From contig JBILTM010000109.1 of assembly GCA_044371545.1 (NCBI GenBank), forward strand, positions 1 through 16,982: a DNA stretch of 16,982 bases. Direction: 5' to 3'. This document shows, one piece after another, positions 1 through 6,176 of this stretch; position 1 is the stretch's first letter, and each line of letters begins with the position of its first letter. Source of the stretch: UBA4615 sp044371545 (GTDB lineage Bacteria > Pseudomonadota > Gammaproteobacteria > Burkholderiales > Burkholderiaceae_E). Made by a program: the position numbers and the translations under genes. The notes below the pieces were generated by a model. The model worked only from the letters and a program-made list of their open reading frames with translations, did no database searches and was not told where the DNA came from.

Positions 1-304
1 CAGCCCGCAGCGGCTCGCCGCGCTGCCCGACGTGCCGACGATGGCCGAGGCGGGCGTCACCGGCTGGGACGTGCGCGAATGGCAGGGCGTGGCGGCGCCC
101 GCGGGCACGCCGCCCGAGCTCGTCGGGCGCTGGAACGCCGAGCTCGCGAAGTCGATGGCCGATCCGGGCGTGCGCGAGCGGCTCGCGGCGCTCGGCATGA
201 ACGTCGCGGCGCCGAACACGGCGCAGGAGTTCGCGGGGCTGGTGAAGGCCGAACTCGGTCGCTGGTCGGCGATGGTGAAGACGCTCGGGCTGAAGGTCGA
301 CTGA
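1..304 (+). CDS. Bug-family tripartite tricarboxylate transporter substrate-binding protein, C-terminal part (5' end outside window)
   Basis: The reading frame is open from base 2 and ends with TGA at 302-304, giving about 100 residues of a C-terminus. The order of elements is typical of Bug periplasmic binding proteins: a P-D-V-P-T-M-A-E-A-G segment, then E-W-Q-G-V-A-A-P-A-G-T-P, then a helix with L-V-G-R-W-N-A-E-L, and a tail ending in E-L-G-R-W-S-A-M-V-K-T-L-G-L-K. Bug proteins bind carboxylates or related small organic acids in the periplasm and deliver them to TctAB-type membrane components; the ligand cannot be told from this piece. No TctA/TctB gene lies in the window, which is common because Bug genes are often orphans. 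Its stop is 18 bp from the stop of the convergent RraA-like gene. The neighbouring RraA/HMG-aldolase-like gene would fit a carboxylic-acid catabolic context (inference). Confidence 0.93.
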   Translation, partial: SPQRLAALPDVPTMAEAGVTGWDVREWQGVAAPAGTPPELVGRWNAELAKSMADPGVRERLAALGMNVAAPNTAQEFAGLVKAELGRWSAMVKTLGLKVD

Positions 305-322
305 CCGGGCGCCGGCCGTGGC

Positions 323-1042
323 TCAGCCCGCGGGCCGGTCGTCCCAGGCCGCGTCGATCTCGCGCACGCCGAGGCGCGCGTAGGACGCGGCGGCGCCGCT
401 CAGCTCCCAGAGGGACGCGCCGGCGAGCACCTGGGCCGCCTTCTCCTCCTCCTTGCGCGTGCGGGCCCGCGCCGCCTCGACCACGCGCGCCGCGTCGTCG
501 CGGGGCACGCAGACCACCCCGTCGCCGTCCGCCACGATCAGGTCGCCCGGTGCGACGCGCGCACCGTCGCAGACCAGCGGCGCGTTGACCGTGCCATGGC
601 CCGACTTGTCCGGGTGCATCGCCCACACGTGGGTCGACCACACCGGGAAACCCAGCTCGCGCACGACGTCGACGTCGCGCACGCAGCCCTGCACGATCAC
701 GCCGGCGAGCCCCTTGCGCAGCGCGTACCGGGAGGCCATGTCGCCCCACAGCGCGGCCGACAGCTCCTCGCGGCAGACGACGACCAGTACGTCGCCCGGC
801 TGCGCGAGGACCAGCGCGCGGTGCATCATCAGGTTGTCGCCCGGCCAGCAGCTCGCGGTCACGGCGGGGCCCGCGATCCGCGGCGGGCGTTCCGTCAGCG
901 GGCGCATCCGCGCCGACATCAGCGCGCCGCGCCCCTCGATGCCCATCGCCTCGTGCACGTCGACGACACTGGTCTCGCGTGCGCCCGCGGCGACCTCGGC
1001 CGCGACGCGCCGCACGCGCAGGTACACCCTCGATTCACTCAC
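323..1042 (-). CDS. RraA-like / 4-hydroxy-4-methyl-2-oxoglutarate aldolase family protein
   Basis: 239 residues with a GTG start at 1042, chosen because GAGGAG lies 6 nt upstream (plus-strand 1049-1054). The protein has the RraA/LigK fold signature. D101 followed by exactly 20 residues and then R122-D123 reproduces the D-X20-R-D motif of class II HMG/CHA pyruvate aldolases, which bind a divalent metal and pyruvate. The C-terminal half carries P-G-D-L-I-V-A-D-G-D-G-V-V-C-V-P, also typical. The likely role is cytoplasmic retro-aldol cleavage or oxaloacetate decarboxylation in aromatic or dicarboxylate catabolism. One deviation: the usual Asp of the 'DG' before the R-D pair is Gln118 (V-Q-G-C-V-R-D). 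The alternative role, an RNase E inhibitor as in RraA itself, is less likely because the aldolase motif is complete. It lies 48 bp downstream of the methyltransferase gene on the same strand. Confidence 0.85.
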   Translation of the reverse strand: MSESRVYLRVRRVAAEVAAGARETSVVDVHEAMGIEGRGALMSARMRPLTERPPRIAGPAVTASCWPGDNLMMHRALVLAQPGDVLVVVCREELSAALWGDMASRYALRKGLAGVIVQGCVRDVDVVRELGFPVWSTHVWAMHPDKSGHGTVNAPLVCDGARVAPGDLIVADGDGVVCVPRDDAARVVEAARARTRKEEEKAAQVLAGASLWELSGAAASYARLGVREIDAAWDDRPAG

Positions 1043-1048
1043 CGTCGT

Positions 1049-1054
1049 CTCCTC
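1049..1054 (-). promoter_or_regulatory. Shine-Dalgarno GAGGAG for the RraA-like gene
   Basis: CTCCTC on the plus strand reads GAGGAG on minus, 6 nt before the GTG at 1042. It is a strong site and decides the non-ATG start. Confidence 0.7.
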
Positions 1055-1090
1055 GGGACCGGGGCACGCCGCACGCGCCGCGCTCGCGGC

Positions 1091-1939
1091 TCAGCGGGCC
1101 GTGCGCCGCGCCGCAACCGTGCGCGCCGCGTCGCCACCGATCGTGCCGCGCATCGCGTCGTCGCGCGCCTCGAGCGCGAGCCGGCGCGCGACCGCGCCCT
1201 CGGGGCCGACGTCGAGCGCGATCCGCACGCCGTCGAGGCGGCCGCGCACCGGCAGCGCGCGGCCGTCCGCGCCCGCGAGCGTGCCGCGCACCACCTGGTT
1301 CGACTGCTCGAGCCGCAGCGTCGCGGCCCCGCCCTCGGGCAGCCCCTCGACCGTCCAGGTGCCGCCGACGCGCGCCGGCACGATCCACAGGAAGAGCGGG
1401 TTCTGCTCGGGCAGGCGCACCGTGCGGTCCGGCTCCCAGGTGCCCATGCCGAACGAGTTCGACACCACGCGCGTGCCCGGCTTCATCGCGAGGATCGTCG
1501 GGCGCAGCTTCTCGTTCAAGGCCTCGCCGAGGTACAGGGTCAGCACCGTCGCCGAGGAGAAGTCCTCCTTGAAGATGTCGCCGTGGATCATCTTCACGCG
1601 GTCGGTGACGCCCGCTCGCTCGGCGTTGCGCTGCGCGAGCGCGGAGAGCTTTCCGTCGTATTCGATGCCGACCGCGCGCGCGCCGAACTTGCGGGCCGCC
1701 CAGATCGGGATCTTGCCGTCGCCGGAGCCGAGGTCGTAGACGACGTCCTCGGCGCGCACGTCGGCGAGCTCGAGCATCGGCATCACCAGCCCGTCGAGCG
1801 TCGGCACCCACATCACGTCCTTGCCGGCCTGGCCGACCAGCGGGCGGAAGGTGTCGTCGCCGGCGCCGCCGGTGGTGCAGGCGGCGAGGAGGGCGGCGAG
1901 CAGCGAGGCGAGGGCGGCACGGCGGGGCGGGGCGTTCAT
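1091..1939 (-). CDS. Lipoprotein with class I SAM-dependent methyltransferase domain
   Basis: 282 residues from ATG at 1939. An in-frame opening continues far upstream, but this start is chosen because it places a lipoprotein signal at the N-terminus: R6-R7, a hydrophobic stretch, then L-L-A-A-C with Cys21 as the lipidation site and Thr at +2, which favours outer-membrane sorting. After it comes a methyltransferase domain: motif I D-L-G-S-G-D-G-K, then V-G-I-E-Y-D as the acidic end of strand 2, H-G-D-I-F as motif II/III, and T-L-Y-L-G-E-A-L-N. Residues from about 195 to the end look like a separate beta-rich domain starting G-G-T-W-T-V. Similar exported methyltransferase-like proteins exist in proteobacteria (family knowledge), but S-adenosylmethionine is not expected outside the cytoplasm, so function is uncertain. 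It is divergent from the aminotransferase and upstream of the RraA-like gene. No strong Shine-Dalgarno is visible. Confidence 0.82.
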   Translation of the reverse strand: MNAPPRRAALASLLAALLAACTTGGAGDDTFRPLVGQAGKDVMWVPTLDGLVMPMLELADVRAEDVVYDLGSGDGKIPIWAARKFGARAVGIEYDGKLSALAQRNAERAGVTDRVKMIHGDIFKEDFSSATVLTLYLGEALNEKLRPTILAMKPGTRVVSNSFGMGTWEPDRTVRLPEQNPLFLWIVPARVGGTWTVEGLPEGGAATLRLEQSNQVVRGTLAGADGRALPVRGRLDGVRIALDVGPEGAVARRLALEARDDAMRGTIGGDAARTVAARRTAR

Positions 1940-2038
1940 GGGCGGGGCGGGCTCGAAGGGCGGCGGATGCGCAGGCCGCGACGGGGGCGAGCTTGACAGC
2001 GGCGATGGCACGCCGCAAGCGCCCGGCGGTCGGGGCGC

Positions 2039-2044
2039 TAGAAT
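2039..2044 (+). promoter_or_regulatory. Candidate -10 element TAGAAT for the aminotransferase
   Basis: TAGAAT sits 9 bp before the ATG at 2054, so transcription would begin within a few bases of the start codon and give a nearly leaderless mRNA. There is no recognisable -35 at 17 bp; a TTGACA at 1993-1998 is about 40 bp away, too far to pair with it. It lies in the 114-bp divergent gap 1940-2053. Confidence 0.45.
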
Positions 2045-2053
2045 CCGCCGATC

Positions 2054-3235
2054 ATGCCGATGTCCCCCTCGCGCCGGATCGAGCAGGTCGACCTGCCGAT
2101 CATCCCGACGATCGCGCAGTTCGTGCGCGACCACCCCGGAACCATCTCGCTCGGCCAGGGCGTGGTCAACTACGGCCCGCCCGCGCAGGCGCTGGCCGCG
2201 ATCGGGCCGATGACCGGCGACCCGGTGCTGCAGAAGTACCAGGCGGTCTCGGGCCTGCCCGCGCTTGTGGTCGCGCTGCGCGACAAGCTCGCGCGCGACA
2301 ACGGCATCGGCGCCGACGGCACCGAGGTGATGGTGACCGCCGGCAGCAACATGGCGTTCCTCAACGCCGTCATCGCGGTCGCCGACCCGGGCGACGAGAT
2401 CGTGCTGCCGCGCCCGTACTACTTCAACCAGGAGATGGCGATCCGGATGGTCGGCTGCGTGCCGGTGTTCGTCGACACCACCGCCGACTTCCAGCTCGAC
2501 GTGCCGGCGATCGCGCGTGCGATCGGCCCGCGCACGCGCGCGATCGTCACCGTCTCGCCGAACAACCCGACCGGCGCGGTCTACGCCGAGGCGGACCTGC
2601 GCGCGGTCAACGCGCTGTGCCGCGAGCGCGGGCTCTGGCACTTCAGCGACGAGGCCTACGAGTGGTTCGTGCACGACGGCGCGACGCACTTCTCGCCCGG
2701 CTCGATCCCCGGCGCCGCGGCGCACACGCTGTCGTTCTTCTCGTTCTCGAAGACCTTCGGCATGGCGAGCTGGCGCGTCGGCTACGTCGTCTATCCGTCG
2801 GCGCTCGCCGAGGCGATGAACAAGGTGCAGGACACCAACCTCATCTGCGCGCCGGTGGTCTCGCAGGTCGTCGCGGCGGAGGCGGTGAAGCTCGGGCGCC
2901 CGCTGGTCGCGCCGCATCTGGAGCGGCTCTCGACGGTGCGCGACCACGTGCACGCGGCGCTGCGCGAGCTCGGCGACCTGGTCGAGTTCCCCGCGACGCG
3001 AGGCGCGTTCTACGTGCTGATGAAGCTGCCGGGCGTCGACGACGCGCTCGAATTCAACCGGACGATGGTGCGCGAGCACCGCGTCGCGACGATCCCCGGC
3101 TTCGCCTTCGGCCTCACCGACACCAAGGCGGCGAACTGGCAGCGGCTGTCGTACGGCGCGCTCGACGAGGCGACGGTCCGCGAGGGCGTGTCGCGGTTCG
3201 TGCGCGCGGTGCGCGGCTGGTACGGTCGCACCTGA
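2054..3235 (+). CDS. Pyridoxal phosphate-dependent aminotransferase, class I/II (fold type I)
   Basis: 393 residues, the usual length for subfamily I aspartate/tyrosine-type aminotransferases. Fold-type I landmarks are in order: a Y-Q-A-V-S-G-L-P-A-L segment, T-A-G-S-N-M-A-F near residue 95, S-P-N-N-P-T-G with N171, S-D-E-A-Y with D199 (pyridine nitrogen) and Y202, S-F-S-K-T-F-G-M with the Schiff-base lysine K233, and W-R-V-G-Y with R241 (phosphate). It transfers an amino group from an amino acid to a 2-oxo acid in the cytosol; substrate is not determinable. A second in-frame ATG at 2060 is possible, but the start at 2054 is kept. It leads a plus-strand run and is followed 28 bp later by the nitronate monooxygenase, so the two are probably co-transcribed. 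Confidence 0.92.
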   Translation: MPMSPSRRIEQVDLPIIPTIAQFVRDHPGTISLGQGVVNYGPPAQALAAIGPMTGDPVLQKYQAVSGLPALVVALRDKLARDNGIGADGTEVMVTAGSNMAFLNAVIAVADPGDEIVLPRPYYFNQEMAIRMVGCVPVFVDTTADFQLDVPAIARAIGPRTRAIVTVSPNNPTGAVYAEADLRAVNALCRERGLWHFSDEAYEWFVHDGATHFSPGSIPGAAAHTLSFFSFSKTFGMASWRVGYVVYPSALAEAMNKVQDTNLICAPVVSQVVAAEAVKLGRPLVAPHLERLSTVRDHVHAALRELGDLVEFPATRGAFYVLMKLPGVDDALEFNRTMVREHRVATIPGFAFGLTDTKAANWQRLSYGALDEATVREGVSRFVRAVRGWYGRT

Positions 3236-3263
3236 TCCTTTCCATCCACACGAGGAGACACCC

Positions 3264-4241
3264 ATGAAGACACGCATCACCGAGCTGCTCGGCATCGAGC
3301 ACCCGATCATCCAGGGCGGCATGCACTACGTGGGCTTCGCGGAGCTGGCCGCGGCGGTCTCCAACGCCGGCGGTCTCGGCATCATCACCGGCCTGACCCA
3401 GAAGACCCCGGAGCTGCTCGCGAAGGAGATCGCGAAGTGCCGGGAGATGACCGACAAGCCGTTCGGCGTGAACCTGACCTTCCTGCCGACCTTCGCCAAG
3501 CCGCCGTATCCCGAGTACATCCGCGCGATCATCGAGGGCGGGATCAAGGTCGTCGAGACGGCCGGCCGCAACCCCGAGCCGTACATGCCGTACCTGAAGG
3601 CCGCGGGCATCAAGGTGATCCACAAGTGCACCTCGGTGCGCCACTCGCTGAAGGCCGAGGCGATCGGCTGCGACGCGGTCAGCGTCGACGGCTTCGAGTG
3701 CGGCGGCCACCCGGGCGAGGACGACATCCCCAACTTCATCCTGCTGCCTCGCGCGGCCGACGAGCTGAAGATCCCGTTCGTCGCCTCGGGCGGCATGGCC
3801 GACGGTCGCAGCCTGGTGGCTGCGCTCGCGCTCGGCGCCGACGGCATCAACATGGGCACGCGCTTCATCGCGACCAGGGAGGCGCCGGTCCACGAGAACG
3901 TCAAGCGGGCGATCGTCGAGGCGAGCGAGCTCGACACGCGGCTGATCATGCGCCCGCTGCGCAACACCGAGCGCGTGCTGATGAACCAGGGCGTCAAGGA
4001 GATCCTCGAGATCGAGCGCGAGAAGGGCGCGGCGCTGAAGATCGAGGACATCCACGACAAGGTCGCCGGCATCTACCCGAAGGTGATGACCGACGGCGAG
4101 ATGGAGGCGGGCGCCTGGAGCTGCGGCATGGTCGCGGGCCTGATCCACGACGTGCCGAGCTGCAAGGAACTGATCGACCGCATCATGCGCGAGGCCGACG
4201 AGATCATCGGCAAGCGGCTCGCGGGGTTCGCGAAGGGCTGA
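3264..4241 (+). CDS. Nitronate monooxygenase (2-nitropropane dioxygenase family), FMN-dependent
   Basis: 325 residues; AGGAG at 3253-3257, 6 nt before ATG, fixes the start. The protein is a TIM-barrel flavoprotein: G-I-E-H-P-I-I-Q-G-G-M at the N-terminus, G-F-E-C-G-G-H-P-G with the family's catalytic-position histidine at H149, A-S-G-G-M-A-D-G-R, and L-G-A-D-G-I-N-M-G-T-R-F for FMN phosphate binding. Family members oxidise alkyl nitronates such as propionate 3-nitronate to the aldehyde or oxo acid plus nitrite. Many members annotated this way have other uncharacterised flavin-dependent roles, so the exact substrate is unknown. It lies between an aminotransferase and a ferredoxin-cupin fusion, all on plus with gaps of 28 and 71 bp. 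A conversion of nitrogenous metabolites needing electron supply is conceivable, but that is inference. Confidence 0.9.
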   Translation: MKTRITELLGIEHPIIQGGMHYVGFAELAAAVSNAGGLGIITGLTQKTPELLAKEIAKCREMTDKPFGVNLTFLPTFAKPPYPEYIRAIIEGGIKVVETAGRNPEPYMPYLKAAGIKVIHKCTSVRHSLKAEAIGCDAVSVDGFECGGHPGEDDIPNFILLPRAADELKIPFVASGGMADGRSLVAALALGADGINMGTRFIATREAPVHENVKRAIVEASELDTRLIMRPLRNTERVLMNQGVKEILEIEREKGAALKIEDIHDKVAGIYPKVMTDGEMEAGAWSCGMVAGLIHDVPSCKELIDRIMREADEIIGKRLAGFAKG

Positions 4242-4301
4242 TACCGTGGTGCCCTCGGCCGGCCCGCCGCAGCGCGGCCGCCCGAGGCTCCATCCCGATC
4301 C

Positions 4302-4307
4302 GGAAGG
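4302..4307 (+). promoter_or_regulatory. Shine-Dalgarno GGAAGG for the ferredoxin-cupin gene
   Basis: GGAAGG lies 5 nt before ATG 4313. It chooses this start over an open frame that continues upstream through the nitronate monooxygenase gene. Confidence 0.65.
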
Positions 4308-4312
4308 TCGCC

Positions 4313-5254
4313 ATGCCCCGCATCACCTTCGTCCGCGCCGACAACCAGCGCAGCACGGTCGATGTCGCCGAGGGGGCGTCGCTGATGCAGGCGTCCAAGA
4401 CGTTCCCGTTCGCGCTCGAGGGTGCGTGCGGCGGCCGGATGGGCTGCGCGACCTGCCACGTCGTCGTTCCCGAACCGTGGTACTCGGCGCTCCCGCTCTG
4501 GAGCGAACGGGAAGAGCAGGTGCTCGACGCGGCCTTCGACATCACGCCCCACTCGCGCCTCGGCTGCCAGGTGATCGTCGATGCGTCGATGGACGGCATG
4601 GTCGTCCACCTGCCGCCGGCGGTCGACTTCGACACGGCGGTGCTCGGCACGCCGTCGGCACCGGGGCCGACGGGCGACTCGCGACCGGTGTCGCCGTCGA
4701 CCGCGCCCGCGGTCCTCGCGGCGGCAGACGCCGCCGCGCCCGGGCGCCTCGGGCAGGCGACCCCGTACCGACGCCGCGACGGATCGAGGCCGATCGAGGC
4801 CCGAGGCCCGGTCGCCTACATGCATCCCGAGGACGTCGGCCGATGGCACGTCCCGGGATCGGTCCGCACGCCGGCCACGCTGGTGCCCGACTACGCCGAG
4901 GGCCGGGAAGGGGTCGACACGGTCAAGGTGCTGTTCGCCTCCGACACCGTCATCGTCTTCGAGTCGTTCCGGCGCAAGGGGACCCGCGACACGGCGCATG
5001 TGCACCCGGACCACGACGCGATCGTCTACCAGAAGCGGGGACGGGTCCTGATGCGCGTCGGCCCCGACGTGTTCGTGGTGGAAGAGGGGGACACGTACTT
5101 CCATCCGCGCGGCGCACTTCACCAGCACGAGGCGCTCGAGGACTCGGTGCGCATCGAGACGAAGCTGTACCCGGGCGGAGGCGCCATCGCCGCGTGGAAC
5201 GCGCTCGCCGCGGGCGGCAGCGGCGAGATCCCGGTCCTCCGGGACGACGACTGA
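4313..5254 (+). CDS. [2Fe-2S] ferredoxin fused to a C-terminal cupin domain
   Basis: 313 residues. Residues 1-100 form an adrenodoxin-type ferredoxin: C39-x5-C45-x2-C48 and C85 in R-L-G-C-Q-V, the four cluster ligands with ISC-type spacing. A roughly 60-residue Ala/Pro/Ser-rich linker follows. Residues about 165-300 form a single cupin barrel: motif 1 has H229-V-H231 and D235 (Asp where Glu is usual), and motif 2 is G259-D-T-Y-F-H-P-R-G with H270. All four cupin metal-ligand positions are therefore filled by metal-binding side chains. The ferredoxin part should carry electrons; the cupin could bind a metal and act as an oxygenase or sensor, or bind a small ligand. Ferredoxins of this class are normally stand-alone proteins of about 105-115 residues, so the fusion is odd. 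The start is set by GGAAGG at 4302-4307. It follows the nitronate monooxygenase and probably shares its transcript. Confidence 0.85.
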   Translation: MPRITFVRADNQRSTVDVAEGASLMQASKTFPFALEGACGGRMGCATCHVVVPEPWYSALPLWSEREEQVLDAAFDITPHSRLGCQVIVDASMDGMVVHLPPAVDFDTAVLGTPSAPGPTGDSRPVSPSTAPAVLAAADAAAPGRLGQATPYRRRDGSRPIEARGPVAYMHPEDVGRWHVPGSVRTPATLVPDYAEGREGVDTVKVLFASDTVIVFESFRRKGTRDTAHVHPDHDAIVYQKRGRVLMRVGPDVFVVEEGDTYFHPRGALHQHEALEDSVRIETKLYPGGGAIAAWNALAAGGSGEIPVLRDDD

Positions 5255-5310
5255 CCCGGGGACGCGAGCCTTGCGACCCGACCCGTCGGGACGGTCGCCC
5301 GCCCGGTGCG

Positions 5311-5315
5311 AGGAG
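5311..5315 (+). promoter_or_regulatory. Shine-Dalgarno AGGAG for the small exported protein gene
   Basis: AGGAG ends 5 nt before ATG 5321. It supports that start over the in-frame ATG-less codon at 5306 and shows the gene once had, or still has, good translation initiation. Confidence 0.6.
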
Positions 5316-5320
5316 CGACG

Positions 5321-5763
5321 ATGATCTTCAGGACATGGACTGCCGGCCTCGCGGCGACGCTCGCGTCGTGGGCCGTGGCGCAGCCGATGGTGCCGCTCCA
5401 TCTGCAGTGCTCGGGCCGCGAGCCGGAGTGGCGGCTCGACGCCGGGCCCGACGCCGCGCAGCTGACGCGCGCCGACGCGAAACCCGTCGCCGAGACGTTC
5501 CGCGGCACGCTGCTCCGCCTGGTCTCGTCGCAGTGGGACGGGGCCGCCTGGCCGGCGCGGTGCGCGCCTGCGTGGTCGACGGCTCGCGACGCCGGGTCGT
5601 CGCGACGCGCGCGGCCGCGCCCGGCGCCGAGCTGAAGGCCTCGGCCGTGTCGCCGGTGCTGTGGCCCGCGCGCGAGCAGCCGCCGGTCATCGACTGCGGC
5701 CGCGTCGAGCGGGTGCTCGACCGGGGCCGGCCGTTCGGCTGGCTGCAGTACGGCCCCTGCTGA
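5321..5763 (+). pseudogene. Small exported protein of unknown function (COG3650-like), interrupted by a frameshift
   Basis: Starting at ATG 5321, the first frame gives a signal peptide (hydrophobic T-A-G-L-A-A-T-L-A-S-W, cleavage likely after A-V-A before Q-P), then L-Q-C-S-G-R-E-P-E-W-R-L, which resembles the C-x-G-x-E-P-x-W start of small periplasmic COG3650-type proteins. After W-D-G near 5540 this frame turns into Arg/Pro/Ala-rich nonsense and stops at 5635. The neighbouring frame continues sensibly with R-L-A-G-A-V-R-A-C-V-V-D-G-S, and later P-P-V-I-D-C-G-R-V-E-R, and ends at TGA 5761-5763. Adding one G to the GGGG run at 5540-5543 joins them into one protein of about 147 residues with two further cysteines. 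It may be a true pseudogene or a homopolymer sequencing error. The function of the intact family is not known to me; the family match is tentative. It sits 66 bp after the ferredoxin-cupin gene. Confidence 0.65.
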
Positions 5764-5770
5764 GGCCGCG

Positions 5771-6160
5771 TCAGTCGACGAGTTCGGCGCCGCGCGCGGC
5801 GAGCAGCTCGCGCAGCACCGAGCGGTGGCAGCGCGCCGCGTCCTCGCAGTAGCAGCCGACCGACAGCGCGGCCGTGCGCGACAGCGCCGCGAGCAGGTCG
5901 AGGTCGCGCGAGGGCCCGGGCTCGGCCATCTCCGCACGGTAGCCGCGCACGAACGCGCGCCACTGCGCGTCGGTCGTCGCGGTGCGCGCGGCGTCGACCA
6001 GCGGCGCGCTCGGCGCGAGGTTGGGGAACCAGACGTCGTACCAGTCGTCGGTCGCGAAGCGCGCCTTCGGCACTCCGCGCGGCGGACGCCGCACGGTGCC
6101 GATCCGCAGGCCCTCGCCGGGCACGCGCGGCGTGCCGAGCCGGACAATCCTCAGCGGCAC
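5771..6160 (-). CDS. DUF488 family protein
   Basis: 129 residues from a GTG start at 6160. The C-terminal signature G-C-Y-C-E-D-A-A-R-C-H-R-S-V-L with C103, C105, C111 and H112 is characteristic of DUF488, a small cytoplasmic family of unknown biochemical function; the cysteines and histidine could bind a metal. The N-terminal half keeps the usual W-Y-D-V-W-F-P-N-L-A-P-S segment. Its start lies 16 bp after the stop of cphA on the same strand, and a GAGGGG overlaps that stop as a probable ribosome site at a rather long spacing. It is therefore the last gene of the cyanophycin synthetase operon. It converges on the frameshifted small exported gene with only 7 bp between stops. A functional link to cyanophycin is suggested only by position. 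Confidence 0.85.
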   Translation of the reverse strand: MPLRIVRLGTPRVPGEGLRIGTVRRPPRGVPKARFATDDWYDVWFPNLAPSAPLVDAARTATTDAQWRAFVRGYRAEMAEPGPSRDLDLLAALSRTAALSVGCYCEDAARCHRSVLRELLAARGAELVD

Positions 6161-6176
6161 GGCGCCGGCCCGCCCC

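Noticed and set aside
302..345. Bidirectional terminator between the Bug and RraA-like genes
   Set aside because: GACCGG and CCGGTC arms exist, but the stem would be short, partly inside the RraA-like gene, and lacks T-runs on either strand.
1993..1998. TTGACA as a -35 box for the aminotransferase
   Set aside because: It is about 40 bp from the TAGAAT and has no AT-rich hexamer 16-18 bp downstream.
5530..5560. Programmed -1 frameshift in the small exported protein gene
   Set aside because: GACGGGGCC is not a classical slippery heptamer, and I see no clear downstream pseudoknot that could be separated from the general GC richness. A mutation or read error is simpler.
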